A stretch of 64,000 nt of DNA from PALSA-505 sp963762615 (GCA_963762615.1 CAVXLG010000020.1:1302001-1366000); one strand, 5' to 3'. Counted from the stretch's first letter, positions 45,985-54,426 are shown. A program made the numbers and translations. Notes: generated from the letters alone by a model not told the origin.

Positions 45985-46362
45985 ACCAGCAGTGTATGGA
46001 TCATGGGCTGCCGGGCACAGAGCGCGCAACCGCAACACCAGCGGCGACGCGGATGCACCAACTGCTGACGTCGGCCGAACCGGAACCGGTCACCGGACCC
46101 GGACGCGAGGAACGCCAACCTACGAAGCTGACCGCGAAGCAGGCGGCGATCTCATCGAAGTCTTCCCGATAGCTAGCGCACTGGATTCCCAGTTACCCGG
46201 ACCGATGGATAGCGCCCATGCAAGCACCCGGCTCCGTTGTCCTGCCTGAGCTTTGGCCAGAATCGAGCGACGCCGGTGGACAACCTCACAGTGAGTGAAG
46301 AACAAAGTCAGACAGACGCGCGCGGTCCCGATCTACGCAGCTTTCTGATCCACTACCCGGTC
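45985..46362. other. Intergenic region, no gene supported
   Basis: About 380 bases between the USP start and the end of the enoyl-CoA hydratase-like gene, both minus strand. GC content dips in the right half. I see no motif-bearing frame, hairpin or clear promoter; the USP promoter should lie in the left part. Confidence 0.4.
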
Positions 46363-47148
46363 CTAGCCCTGCTGAAGGTAGGCGAGGTTGGCGGCGGTCA
46401 GGCTCTCCAGTGCCATCCCGGCCAGCGTGCCCTCAGCGAGGCGGCGGCTGACGCGCTGGCGGAACACCACGGCGATGTACTTGTTCGTCAGGTGCGGGCG
46501 CTGGGTCATCTGCTCGGCAAGTTCCTGTGCGCGGGGCAGCACCTGGCCGAGCGGCACGACCTCGGCGACCGCGCCCCAGCTCAGCGCCTCCTGCGCGGTG
46601 AACGATCCCTGAGTGATCTCCAGGTGGCGGGCCCGGTTGAGGCCGAGAACCTCTTCCCACACGACGAACAGGCCGTCGCCGGGGGCGATGCCGAAGGCGA
46701 GATGAGGGATGTCAGAGAACACGGTCGTGTCGCTGGCTATCACCACATCGGCGAGTAGGGCGTACTCGCTGTGCACCGACACCGGGCCGTTGACCGCCGC
46801 GATGATCGGGATCTCCAGATCGGCCAGCCGCTGGACGCCGCGCCGGCCCTCGACGTACAGCACGTCGGCCCCCATCGGCTTGGTGATATCACCCAGGCTG
46901 GGCCCGTCAATGTTGGCGATGAAGCTGTCCCCGGTGCCGGTCAGAACGAGGATCCGGTTGCCGGAGTCGAAGGCGATGTCCTCCAGCAGGCGCGGGAAAT
47001 CATGGTGAGTGGCGCCGTCGAAGGTGTGCGGCCCTCCGCTGGTGTGGAAGCGCAGGGTCAGCACGCCGCTGGCGGACCTGCTGAGGGCGAAGTTCTTGTA
47101 CTTGGTGAAGTAGCCGGGTTCTTGGGCCAGGTCGCTGGTGGCGCTCAC
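46363..47148 (-). CDS. Enoyl-CoA hydratase/isomerase-family protein
   Basis: A 261-residue crotonase-fold protein. The recognisable core is ILVLTGTGDSFIANIDG, IIAAVNGPVSVHSEYALLAD and HLAFGIAPGDGLFVVWEE, with SWGAVAEVVPLGQVLPRA at the C-terminal helix region. The usual oxyanion-hole 'GGG' segment is replaced by VSVHSEYALL. The catalytic residues of true hydratases (Glu144/Glu164 in the rat enzyme) are not obvious, so the chemistry may differ. GTG 47148 has AAAGGAGA six bases upstream, which fixes the start. It lies downstream of the SDR gene on the same strand. Confidence 0.8.
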   Translation of the reverse strand: MSATSDLAQEPGYFTKYKNFALSRSASGVLTLRFHTSGGPHTFDGATHHDFPRLLEDIAFDSGNRILVLTGTGDSFIANIDGPSLGDITKPMGADVLYVEGRRGVQRLADLEIPIIAAVNGPVSVHSEYALLADVVIASDTTVFSDIPHLAFGIAPGDGLFVVWEEVLGLNRARHLEITQGSFTAQEALSWGAVAEVVPLGQVLPRAQELAEQMTQRPHLTNKYIAVVFRQRVSRRLAEGTLAGMALESLTAANLAYLQQG

Positions 47149-47283
47149 GGTCGTCTCCTTTGCTCGCGAATCGGAATGGGCTGCTAGTAGCTGGCAGGAA
47201 GCATCGATGTCATCTGGGAGCTGCTCCGGAGGCGCGGCTGCCGGGCGCGAGCGCGCCGGGTAGCACAGATGCGGCATGGGAGG

Positions 47284-48033
47284 TTACGCACCGTAGCCAC
47301 CATCGATGTCCAGGGTCGTCCCGGTGATGTACGAGGCGTCAGGGCTGGCCAGGAACAAGACCCCGGCGGCAATCTCCTCAGGCCGGCCCATCCTGCCCAG
47401 TGGCACCGACGCAATGAGTCGTTGCGCTGCGCTGCCCGCGGCGGTGTTGAGCTGCGTGGCGACCAGGCCCGTCTGAAGCAGGTTTACGGTGATGCCCCGT
47501 GGGGCCAGGTCACGCGCCGCACCCCGGGTGAACCCGGCGAGCGCCGCTTTCGTGCCCGCGTGGTCGGCGACCCCCGATGCACCGGTGCGCGTCGCGATCC
47601 CCGAGCCGATGTTGATGATGCGGCCCCCATCCGGGAGCACGTGCGCGGCGGCACGGATCGCGGCGACGATGCTGGTGTAATTCACCCGGATCTGGCGGTC
47701 GAGGGCTGTGTCGTCGGAAACTGGGCCGTCGATCGGGCCGAGGACCGCGACTGCGGCGTTGTTGACAAGGATGTCCAGCCTGCCGAGCTCCTCGGCCACC
47801 TGGCGGACGACGGCAGCTGCTGCGGCCGGATCGGCCTGGTCCGCCCGGACGGGCCGTGCCCGCACTCCCATTGCGCGGATCTCCGCGGCCATGTTCTCTG
47901 CGGCCTGCCGGGAGTTCAGGTAGGTAATCGCGGCGTCGGCCCCCGCGCCGGCCAGGGCCCGTGCGACGGCCGCCCCGATGCCCCGCGATCCCCCGGTGAC
48001 AAGTGCGACCTTCCCGGCCAGATCGTGGTGCAA
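47284..48033 (-). CDS. Short-chain dehydrogenase/reductase with His in place of the catalytic Tyr
   Basis: A 249-residue SDR. The NAD(P)-binding motif is TGGSRGIGAA (residues 13-22). The structural motif is LDILVNNAA. The catalytic Ser is in IINIGSG (Ser144), and the active-site motif reads HAGTK (His158, Lys162) instead of YxxxK. The C-terminus PEEIAAGVLFLAS then ITGTTLDIDGGYGA is classical. TTG 48033 with AAAGGAAA six bases upstream is the start. The Tyr-to-His change is a single T-to-C transition and could abolish or change activity. Confidence 0.88.
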   Translation of the reverse strand: MHHDLAGKVALVTGGSRGIGAAVARALAGAGADAAITYLNSRQAAENMAAEIRAMGVRARPVRADQADPAAAAAVVRQVAEELGRLDILVNNAAVAVLGPIDGPVSDDTALDRQIRVNYTSIVAAIRAAAHVLPDGGRIINIGSGIATRTGASGVADHAGTKAALAGFTRGAARDLAPRGITVNLLQTGLVATQLNTAAGSAAQRLIASVPLGRMGRPEEIAAGVLFLASPDASYITGTTLDIDGGYGA

Positions 48034-48077
48034 GCCAGTTTCCTTTCGCGCCGTGTCTTTACAGTGATCAGCAAAAA

Positions 48078-48833
48078 TCAGCTGAATTTCGTCTGCGCAC
48101 GCTCTTGGAGGACGCCGTCGAGGTAGAGGTCGATCTTCTCGTTGTAGAAGCAGGCCAGCCCGGCGATCTTCTGGCTTTCCGGCAGCGGTGTGCGGTAGAT
48201 CCACACGATGTCGGCATAGACCGTCTGCCCGGTGTCCACGGACCAGTAGCTGGCCGTGCCCTTGTACGGGCAGTGTGACCGGGTAGCCGAAGGCCGGAGC
48301 AGGTCTAGCCGGATGTCGCTGAGCGGGAGGTAGTAGCGCGGCGGAAGGCCGGTCTCGAACAAGATCCGGGGCTGGGATGACGCGGCGACCGTCACGCCGT
48401 CGACCTCGACCCGGATGTCCCGCGAGCTGGCCAGGATGTCGACCCTGGTGTAGGGGTCGCGGGGGTGGGTGTAGACGGGCTCGTCCTCCTCCAGCCACTC
48501 ATCCATGGCGTCCCAGTCCAGGCGCACCGCCTGGCGCAGCTCGGCAATCGGCGAGCTGGTGTAGCGGCGCGCCGCGGACGGTGCGGTGGCGGCGGGCGTG
48601 CGCAGATCGAAGATCTCGGCATCGCCACGGCTCGGCGAGTGGCCGGTGGCACCGGTAGGCACCAGCTCGGCCTGGATATCACCGGCCGGGATGTAGTAGG
48701 CGGGGTAGTACGGCACCTCCCACACCAGCAGCGGGCTGGTGGTATCGGCGGCCAGCTGGCCGCGAAGGTAGGCCCGCACTCGCTTGCGGCCGCGCTCGAC
48801 CCGCACCCGGCCCCTGGTCATTGTCTGTTCCAC
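48078..48833 (-). CDS. DUF427 tandem-domain protein
   Basis: A protein of about 251 residues with two DUF427 domains. The first carries VWEVPYYPAYYIPAGDIQAE and a truncated end. The second is complete: IRVEVDGVTVAASSQPRILF, YYLPLSDIRLDLLRPS, HCPYKGTASYWSV and ADIVWIYRTPLPESQKIAG, then CFYNEKIDLYLDG. DUF427 is a small beta-tent fold of unknown function, common in actinobacteria. GTG 48833 with AAGGAG eight bases upstream, or ATG 48821, is the start. The gene precedes the SDR on the same strand by 44 bases, so they are likely co-transcribed. Confidence 0.87.
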   Translation of the reverse strand: MEQTMTRGRVRVERGRKRVRAYLRGQLAADTTSPLLVWEVPYYPAYYIPAGDIQAELVPTGATGHSPSRGDAEIFDLRTPAATAPSAARRYTSSPIAELRQAVRLDWDAMDEWLEEDEPVYTHPRDPYTRVDILASSRDIRVEVDGVTVAASSQPRILFETGLPPRYYLPLSDIRLDLLRPSATRSHCPYKGTASYWSVDTGQTVYADIVWIYRTPLPESQKIAGLACFYNEKIDLYLDGVLQERAQTKFS

Positions 48834-49013
48834 TCCGAATTCTCCTTCCTTCAACGGTCTCGTCCAGCAATCCTGCGGAAGCCCTGTTCCCGGTGATGCC
48901 TGAGGCTTCAAGGATTGGGCACAGCGGCCGTGGTGGCGTGATCACGTGCTCCGCCCGCCGTTTCCGCGGCCCCCGCTGGCGAGTTACCCGCGTCCATATC
49001 GGGATTTGCGCGA

Positions 49014-49421
49014 TCAGCAAGCGGTGCACGCCGGGGACGTGCCGAGCACGGTCGCCTGCCTGCGGTGCGGCAATGCCGCGCGTTCGGCGGCGACCAGGCC
49101 GCCCCAGACACCGTGCTGGCCGATATCCCAGTGCCGTAGCGACAGCGCCAGGCACTCGGCGCGTACCAGGCAGGTGGTGCACATGGTGATCGCGGCGGCC
49201 GCCTCCCGGCGGGCTTTGTGAATCTCCACACTGACCGGGAACCATTGGTCGGGATCAAGGCTGCTGCCAGTGCAACGGGCGTGCCTGATAACCCGCGCCC
49301 ACAACGCCCGATCGGTGAATGGGATGGCCACCGGTGGATACGGTGGCCCGCCAGTGACCCGGTCCACGGCGGGCGCCGCCGACCCGTAATCCGGCGGTGC
49401 TGGGGCGTGCGAAACAGCCAT
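49014..49421 (-). CDS. WhiB-family iron-sulfur transcriptional regulator
   Basis: A 135-residue WhiB-like protein. The four cluster-binding cysteines are Cys50, Cys81, Cys84 and Cys90 (RHARC, MCTTC, AEC). The GVWGG turn is at residues 105-109, followed by a basic segment (AERAALPHRRQ). An unusual 40-residue Pro/Ala-rich N-terminus precedes the domain. WhiB-like proteins bind [4Fe-4S] and the principal sigma factor to tune stress or developmental genes. ATG 49421 has GGGAGGAAG six bases upstream. It is divergent from the sigma factor gene at 49.57 kb. Confidence 0.93.
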   Translation of the reverse strand: MAVSHAPAPPDYGSAAPAVDRVTGGPPYPPVAIPFTDRALWARVIRHARCTGSSLDPDQWFPVSVEIHKARREAAAAITMCTTCLVRAECLALSLRHWDIGQHGVWGGLVAAERAALPHRRQATVLGTSPACTAC

Positions 49422-49573
49422 CTGCTTCCTCCCTTGCCAGGACCTCCGGTGCAGCGGCATCCCTGGACGTTAGCGAAGCTCTCACCCGCCATTAGCGTCG
49501 CGGCAGGCACCGGTCTTACCTCGCTTGTCCTGCGGCCGGGCGAACGTCGCCGGTTGCAGAACTGGGTAGCATC

Positions 49574-50248
49574 GTGACCGTGCGGGGGAATGATCCGATG
49601 CCTGAGGCGGCCGTCTCCGCGTCTCAGCTGGATGCCGAGTCCGCCCGGTGGCTCCAGGCGCTCGCCGGAGTCGGCTCGGCGCGGGAGGCGGCGCTGGCGC
49701 GGCTGCACGAACTGCTGCTGCCCATCGCGCGGCGGGAGGTAGCCCGGCGCGGCCCGCGGCTGGCGATCACCGGCCCGGAACTTGACGACCTGGCCTACCA
49801 GGCGGCCGCCGACGCGCTGCTGGCGATCACCGCCAAGGTTGGGCAGTTCCGGGGCGAGAGCCGCTTCACCACCTGGGCGTACAAGTTCGTCATCTTCGAG
49901 GTGTCGACCAAGATCGGGCGGCATTTCTGGCGGCACCCGGTCGTGCCGCTGGGCGCCGAACAGTGGGAGCGGCTGCCGGCCCGGTTCGGCTTCGACCCCG
50001 CGTGTGAGGCGGAGGGGCGGGACCTGGCCGCCGCTGTGCGCCGGGCCGTGGACACCGAGCTGACCCCCCGCCAGCGCGAGGTTTTCGTGGCGCTCGTGGT
50101 CAACGGTGTCCCCCTGGATACCCTGGTCCTGTCGCTGGCTTCCAGCCGCAACGCCATCTACAAGATGATGTTCGACGCCCGGCGTAAGCTGCGGGCCGCT
50201 CTTGCCGCTAACGGGTATCTGCCCGACGACTCTGCGAGGGGCTCATGA
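49574..50248 (+). CDS. ECF-type RNA polymerase sigma factor
   Basis: A sigma-70 family factor of about 224 residues. Region 2 is seen in DDLAYQAAADALLAITAKVG and FRGESRFTTWAYKFVIFEVS. Region 4 is ELTPRQREVFVALVVNGVPL, then LSLASSRNAIYKMMFDARRK. GTG 49574 or ATG 49598 could be the start. The stop overlaps the following zinc-finger anti-sigma-like gene by four bases, the usual arrangement for this ECF group. Confidence 0.9.
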   Translation: MTVRGNDPMPEAAVSASQLDAESARWLQALAGVGSAREAALARLHELLLPIARREVARRGPRLAITGPELDDLAYQAAADALLAITAKVGQFRGESRFTTWAYKFVIFEVSTKIGRHFWRHPVVPLGAEQWERLPARFGFDPACEAEGRDLAAAVRRAVDTELTPRQREVFVALVVNGVPLDTLVLSLASSRNAIYKMMFDARRKLRAALAANGYLPDDSARGS

Positions 50249-50466
50249 ACGGCTGGTCGGCGCTGGACCGCTTCCTGCGGACGGATCCGCAGGACGTGGG
50301 CTGCGCCCAGGCGATGGAAATGCTCCATATCTACGCCGAACTGGTGGCCGCGGACGAACCAGCGGACGAACGCTACCCCGGCATCGCGGCCCACCTCCGG
50401 GCGTGCGGGCCGTGCGGAGAGGATTTCGAAGGGCTGCTGGCCGCGCTCCGCGACGCGCCCGGCTGA
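50245..50466 (+). CDS. Zinc-finger anti-sigma factor-like protein
   Basis: A 73-residue soluble protein. It has an upstream Cys (VGCAQAMEMLHIYAELV) and the C-terminal HLRACGPCGEDFEGLL, giving the HxxxCxxC motif of zinc-containing anti-sigma factors. It overlaps the ECF sigma gene by four bases and is likely to bind and inhibit that factor. There is no membrane segment, so it is a cytoplasmic type. Confidence 0.82.
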   Translation: MNGWSALDRFLRTDPQDVGCAQAMEMLHIYAELVAADEPADERYPGIAAHLRACGPCGEDFEGLLAALRDAPG

Positions 50467-50561
50467 CCGCCACCCGTACGATTCAGCGCCCCGCGGCGCC
50501 TGACCGTGGTTATCTCGCCTGCACCACGTAAGACCTGCCTGCCCCCGGACGCCAACAAGAG

Positions 50562-51857
50562 GTGAACAACCTCGGCGGCGTGGCGCTGCCGACCGGATCC
50601 GGCTTCGCCGGAGGAAGGGCACCAGATGAAGTTCGTGTCACACCGGCGCATGCGGACGCCGCCCGCGCCCACCATGCCAAACCAGAAGTAAGGCACATCC
50701 TGCAACGCGGCCGCTCGGGCGCGCTGATCCTCGGCGTGGCGGCGGCCGCGGTCGCGGCGGCGCCCGCCGCTGCCTCCGCCTCGACCAGCGCCTCGCCAGT
50801 GGTCGGGCACGTCTACGTCAACGACAACACGGCCGGGACCAACACGATCGGCGCATTCGACCGGCACGCAGACGGCACGCTAACCGCCCAGCCCGGGTCC
50901 CCGTTCCCAGCCGGCGGGGCCGGGACCGGTGCCGGGCTGGCCGACCAGGGAGCGATTCAGATCACGCCGGACGGCCGGTTCGTGATCGCCGTCAACGCGG
51001 GCAGCAACCAGGTCTCCGTGCTGCGGATCCTGGGTGGCGGCTCCCTCAGGCTCGTCCCCGGTGGCATCGTCTCCTCTGGCGGCCTCCTGCCCGACAGCGT
51101 CGCGGTCCACGGCGACCTGGTGTACGTGGCCAACTCCGGGAACGGTGGCAGCAACTACGCCGGCTTCCGGCTCCGCCCCAATGGTCGCCTGGACCCGATC
51201 CCCGGGTCAACCGTCACGCTGGCCGCCAACGCCGCGCCTGCTGACGTGCTGTTCAACGGTACCGGTACCAAGCTGGTCGGCACCGAGGTGGGAACCTCGG
51301 TGATCGACAGCTTCACCGTCGGGTCCGACGGGCGGCTGACCGCCGCCCCCGCCTCACCGTTCCCGGCCCAGGGGCTGGGCCCGTTCGGCAGCGAGTTCCG
51401 GCCGACCAACCCCGGCCAGCTGTTCGTATCCAACGCCCACAACGTCGGCGCCGGCACCGGAACCATCTCTGCCTACACCGACTCCCTGAACGGCACACTG
51501 ACCCCGGTCGCGGGCTCCCCGTTCGCCGACCAGCAGACCGCGCCGTGCTGGGTAGAGATCACCCACGACGGCCAGTTCCTGTTCACCGTGAACACCGGAT
51601 CCGGCGAGATCTCCCGTTACCAGATCGCCGCCGACGGGACGCTGACCCTGCTGGGCAGCACCCCAGTCGCCGCCACCGGCGGGGTCGGCGCGGTCGACGC
51701 CCGGCTCAGCCCGGACGGCCGCTTCCTGTACGTCGATGAGAGCAGGATCGGCGCCGTCGGCGCCTTCGCTGTCAACGGCGGCAACCTGACCGAACTGGGC
51801 ACGTCCCCGTTCGCGCTGCCGGCCGGCGCCACGCCAGCAGGCATCGTCGTCAGCTAG
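50562..51857 (+). CDS. Secreted lactonase-like beta-propeller protein, start region probably frameshifted
   Basis: An exported protein of about 380-430 residues with a seven-bladed lactonase-like propeller. Typical blades are VYVNDNTAGTNTIGAFDRHA, GRFVIAVNAGSNQVSVLRIL, QFLFTVNTGSGEISRYQIAA and GRFLYVDESRIGAVGAFAVN. A signal core reads GALILGVAAAAVAAAPAAAS. The only strong start signal, GGAGGAAGG before ATG 50626 (MKFVSHRRMRTPP), is in a different frame and meets a stop at 50691. One extra A in the CCAAACC near 50688 would join both. Otherwise translation must begin at GTG 50562 with an over-long n-region. A hairpin terminator follows 15 bases after the stop. Confidence 0.8.
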   Translation: MNNLGGVALPTGSGFAGGRAPDEVRVTPAHADAARAHHAKPEVRHILQRGRSGALILGVAAAAVAAAPAAASASTSASPVVGHVYVNDNTAGTNTIGAFDRHADGTLTAQPGSPFPAGGAGTGAGLADQGAIQITPDGRFVIAVNAGSNQVSVLRILGGGSLRLVPGGIVSSGGLLPDSVAVHGDLVYVANSGNGGSNYAGFRLRPNGRLDPIPGSTVTLAANAAPADVLFNGTGTKLVGTEVGTSVIDSFTVGSDGRLTAAPASPFPAQGLGPFGSEFRPTNPGQLFVSNAHNVGAGTGTISAYTDSLNGTLTPVAGSPFADQQTAPCWVEITHDGQFLFTVNTGSGEISRYQIAADGTLTLLGSTPVAATGGVGAVDARLSPDGRFLYVDESRIGAVGAFAVNGGNLTELGTSPFALPAGATPAGIVVS

Positions 51858-51871
51858 CCCACCGGCCAGAC

Positions 51872-51911
51872 GTGACCGGAGCCGCAGCCAGGTCCTCGCG
51901 GCTCCGGTCAC
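51872..51911 (+). terminator. Hairpin terminator after the lactonase-like propeller gene
   Basis: A perfect 13-bp inverted repeat (GTGACCGGAGCCG and its complement) with a 14-base loop, 15 bases after the stop. Outer GGCC/GGCC bases could lengthen the stem. Confidence 0.8.
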
Positions 51912-52009
51912 GGCCGGCCAGCACAGCAAGAAGGCCAGGCAGCCGGTGCTATACAAGATCACGCGGACGCCGTTCCGCCAGGCTCTGGACTCTCGGAACA
52001 GATTGATGT

Positions 52010-52360
52010 ATGTGCTTCATAGCCATCTCAGCCCCTGAGCACGCCCACACGAGCAGAGTCGGCACGATCAACTGGCCAACGACACGCACCCCACGCCATA
52101 ACAGCGGCAGATGCGGGCATTGCCACGGCCGGATAGCCGTGGATAAACATGCAGACGGGATGGCCTGCAGCCGGTGCGCCCTACGGGCCGGAGGTCGCCG
52201 CGGGCGGTCAGGCGCGCGCCGGCGGCGGCCTGCAAGCAAAGGCCCCGCTGACGCCGCGCGAGGGTGCCTGGGCGGAGCGCTGATGGTGTACGTGCTGCGG
52301 GCCAGGCACGGCCGGGACGTCGTGAACCGCACGGCCGGGCGTGATCAGGCTGGCGGGTAA
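52010..52360 (+). CDS. Possible small zinc-ribbon protein
   Basis: An open frame of 116 codons in an otherwise empty 430-base gap. Its centre has two CxxC pairs spaced like a zinc ribbon: CGHCHGRIAVDKHADGMACS followed by RC. The N-terminal and C-terminal parts show no family, and the ribosome-binding site is weak. The 3' end overlaps the converging oxidoreductase gene by 16 bases. It may be real, a relic, or chance. Confidence 0.3.
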   Translation: MCFIAISAPEHAHTSRVGTINWPTTRTPRHNSGRCGHCHGRIAVDKHADGMACSRCALRAGGRRGRSGARRRRPASKGPADAARGCLGGALMVYVLRARHGRDVVNRTAGRDQAGG

Positions 52361-53343
52361 GACAAGCCGATCTGCCGACGGACCTCGTCCATCGCCTGCA
52401 TGATCGTGTACGTCTCATCCAGTGGGAGCAGCGGACTTTCTAGCAGTCCCGCGCGAAGACAGCGGCCCACCTCGGCGGCCTCGCCGCGCAGCCCGTGCCC
52501 TTCATACGGTTCTTCGAAGCGCTCCAGTTCGGCGCCGTCACGCGCGATCACGCGGAACGTGGTCGGCGTGTAAAACCAGCCGTCGATCTCTATCCTCGCC
52601 GCCGTGCCGTAAATGGCGGCGGGGTTGCCCGACGCGGCCCGCAGGGTCGTGGTCAGCACCGCGTGGGCGCCGCTGTCGTACTGGAAGATCATCGACGTCG
52701 TGGCGTCAACGCCGGTAAACGCCGGATCGCTGACCGCCGTGATCCGCCTCGGCACGCCAAGCACCAAGCTCGCGAACGAGACCGGGTATATGCCAAGGTC
52801 CAGCAAGGCCCCGCCGCCCAGTTCCGGCGCGAACAGCCGGAACCGCGGATCGGGGGCGAACCACTGCCCGTGCTCGGCGGTCAGGTATACGACATCGCCG
52901 AGCGTTCTCGCGGCGAGGATCTCACGCACCCGCGCAATGTGCGGCAGGAAGCGCGTCCACATTGCTTCCATGAGGAACGTTCCCTGGCCGCGTGCGGCGT
53001 CGATCATCTCGCGCGCCTGGGCGGCGTCCATGGCGAACGGCTTCTCGACGAGCACGGCCTTACCCGCGTTGATCGCGAGCAGCGCGGCGTCGTGATGGCC
53101 GGGGTGAGGCGTTGATACGTACACGGCATCGACATCCGGATCGTTGACCAGAGCCTGGTAGCTCGCGTGTCGGTGCGGTACGCCGAATTCGTCCCCGAAC
53201 GCGTCCGCTGAAGCCTGGGACCGTGACCCGACGGCGACAACCTCACAGTCGGGCAGCAGCGCGAGATCATCCGCGAAGACATGGGCGATGCCGCCGGTAG
53301 CGAGGATTCCCCAGCGAACCGGGCGGTCATCCGGTTGCGTCAT
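52345..53343 (-). CDS. Gfo/Idh/MocA-family oxidoreductase
   Basis: A 332-residue NAD(P)-dependent sugar or inositol dehydrogenase-like enzyme. The Rossmann motif is GILATGGIAHVFADDL. VYVSTPHPGHHDAALLAINA precedes the conserved EKPFAMD. The C-terminal alpha/beta domain has GGGALLDLGIYPVSFASLVL with conserved Asp/His-type residues and a DGWFY segment. It resembles trans-1,2-dihydrobenzenediol dehydrogenase-like members. ATG 53343 with GAGGAGC six to seven bases upstream is the start; the open frame extends further only because of an integrase relic upstream. Confidence 0.9.
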   Translation of the reverse strand: MTQPDDRPVRWGILATGGIAHVFADDLALLPDCEVVAVGSRSQASADAFGDEFGVPHRHASYQALVNDPDVDAVYVSTPHPGHHDAALLAINAGKAVLVEKPFAMDAAQAREMIDAARGQGTFLMEAMWTRFLPHIARVREILAARTLGDVVYLTAEHGQWFAPDPRFRLFAPELGGGALLDLGIYPVSFASLVLGVPRRITAVSDPAFTGVDATTSMIFQYDSGAHAVLTTTLRAASGNPAAIYGTAARIEIDGWFYTPTTFRVIARDGAELERFEEPYEGHGLRGEAAEVGRCLRAGLLESPLLPLDETYTIMQAMDEVRRQIGLSYPPA

Positions 53344-53544
53344 CCGATTGCTCCTCTGGCGGGCAACCCGGCAGCGCAGCCGCCTGCCAGGCAGAGCACC
53401 ATAGCTGGTTTGCCGGTCACCCTGCGAATACCAGGGAACTGATCCGGCCCCGTGGCGTGGACTCGACAACCCTAACGACGGCCACACAGAGCAGCAAACG
53501 GATGCGCCGGCCGGTCCAGGAGCTGAGGTGAGCCCGTAGCCGGC

Positions 53545-53694
53545 GATGAGATTCGTGGCGCGGTGCCCAGTTGTTACCGACAGCACGACGTAGGCGTCCA
53601 GACGGGAGTCCCTGGCGGCTGCAGCAGATCTTGCGCCTGTTCCAGCGTCAGGCTTTTGGACGGGCGCCCCGGCCTTCCCTTGGGGGCCTTAACT
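53545..53694 (-). pseudogene. Tyrosine recombinase (integrase) fragment
   Basis: The frame reads VKAPKGRPGRPSKSLTLEQA QDLL in two parts, which is the linker and first catalytic-domain helix of actinobacterial tyrosine integrases. After a one-base loss near 53618 it continues in the next frame as ARDSRLDAYVVLSVTTGHRA. This matches the canonical 'L..A..SRL.AYVVLSL.TG.R' before the catalytic Arg segment. Both the N-terminal DNA-binding domain and the rest of the catalytic domain are missing. It abuts the 3' end of a tRNA fragment. Confidence 0.75.
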
Positions 53695-54426
53695 CGGTGG
53701 GCGCAACTGGGCTTGAACCAGTGGCCCCTCGCTTGTAAGGCGAGTCCCGGGCGTGGCGCGAGGGTGCTGGACTTCGCCCGGCATGGCATCTGCCTGCGGT
53801 GATCGCGGCTGGCCGACGATGAGGCGCGGCAGCGCGCCTAGCGGTGGCCGTCTGCTTGACTGCTGCCTGGTGACCTGGGGCTCATCCGCTGCTGACATCA
53901 GTGCAGGTGGATCAGGACCAGAATCCTTGAGCAAGATCATCACCAGGCCCAGCGCGGCCGCGACCGAGGTGGTGGCCAGGAGCTGCCGGCCGCGCAACTG
54001 GGCCGCTCGGCCGGCCAGCCATCCGTGGATGGTCAGCAGCACGATCGCTGCCGCCAGCCCGATGTTGGCCGCGGTGAGCGCGGAGGCCCCGGCCAGCCGG
54101 GCCAGCACCAGCGCCAGCAGCGGAGCGTAGGACGCGCTGACCATCGGCCAGGTCGCGGTCAGCGCCTCCCGGATGTATGCCCGGCTCGGCAGGCGGCCCC
54201 CCGCTGCCTGCTCGCCCAGAACCTCGGCGTACTCCTCGGCGAGCCAGTAAACCAGCAGCGTGACTACGACCGAGATAACCAGCGCGGCGGTGGACAGGTG
54301 GCCGCCGGCGGTATCGAGAATCGCCGCGGTAATGATGGCGCCGTATATTCCGGCGGCGCGGCGCCGCCCCAGGTTCTTCGCCGCAGGCCCGGGCTGGACC
54401 CCGCCGTCCGCCGCGACGCCCGCCAT
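53689..54426 (-). CDS. Membrane protein of unknown function with a rearranged C-terminus
   Basis: A 245-residue protein. The first about 165 residues have four to five helices (AAGIYGAIITAAILDTAGG, LVISVVVTLLVYWLAEEYAE, NIGLAAAIVLLTIHGWLAG, TTSVAAALGLVMILLK). This looks like a small actinobacterial integral membrane protein with no named family. The last about 80 residues are Pro/Arg-rich, and the final 19 codons are the sequence of a tRNA 3' half read as protein. The stop is therefore acquired by rearrangement, and the original end is probably shortly after MILLK. Confidence 0.6.
   Translation of the reverse strand: MAGVAADGGVQPGPAAKNLGRRRAAGIYGAIITAAILDTAGGHLSTAALVISVVVTLLVYWLAEEYAEVLGEQAAGGRLPSRAYIREALTATWPMVSASYAPLLALVLARLAGASALTAANIGLAAAIVLLTIHGWLAGRAAQLRGRQLLATTSVAAALGLVMILLKDSGPDPPALMSAADEPQVTRQQSSRRPPLGALPRLIVGQPRSPQADAMPGEVQHPRATPGTRLTSEGPLVQAQLRPPS
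53698..53746 (-). pseudogene. 3' half of a tRNA-Val (anticodon TAC) gene
   Basis: The sequence contains a complete anticodon arm (CTCGC-CTTACAA-GCGAG, anticodon TAC at 53738-53736). It also has a variable loop, a perfect T arm (ACTGG-TTCAAGC-CCAGT) and the 3' acceptor strand TGCGCCC with discriminator A. The D arm and 5' acceptor strand (GGGCGCA) are absent upstream. A tRNA 3' segment adjoining an integrase is the classical attachment-site product of integrative elements. Confidence 0.82.
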
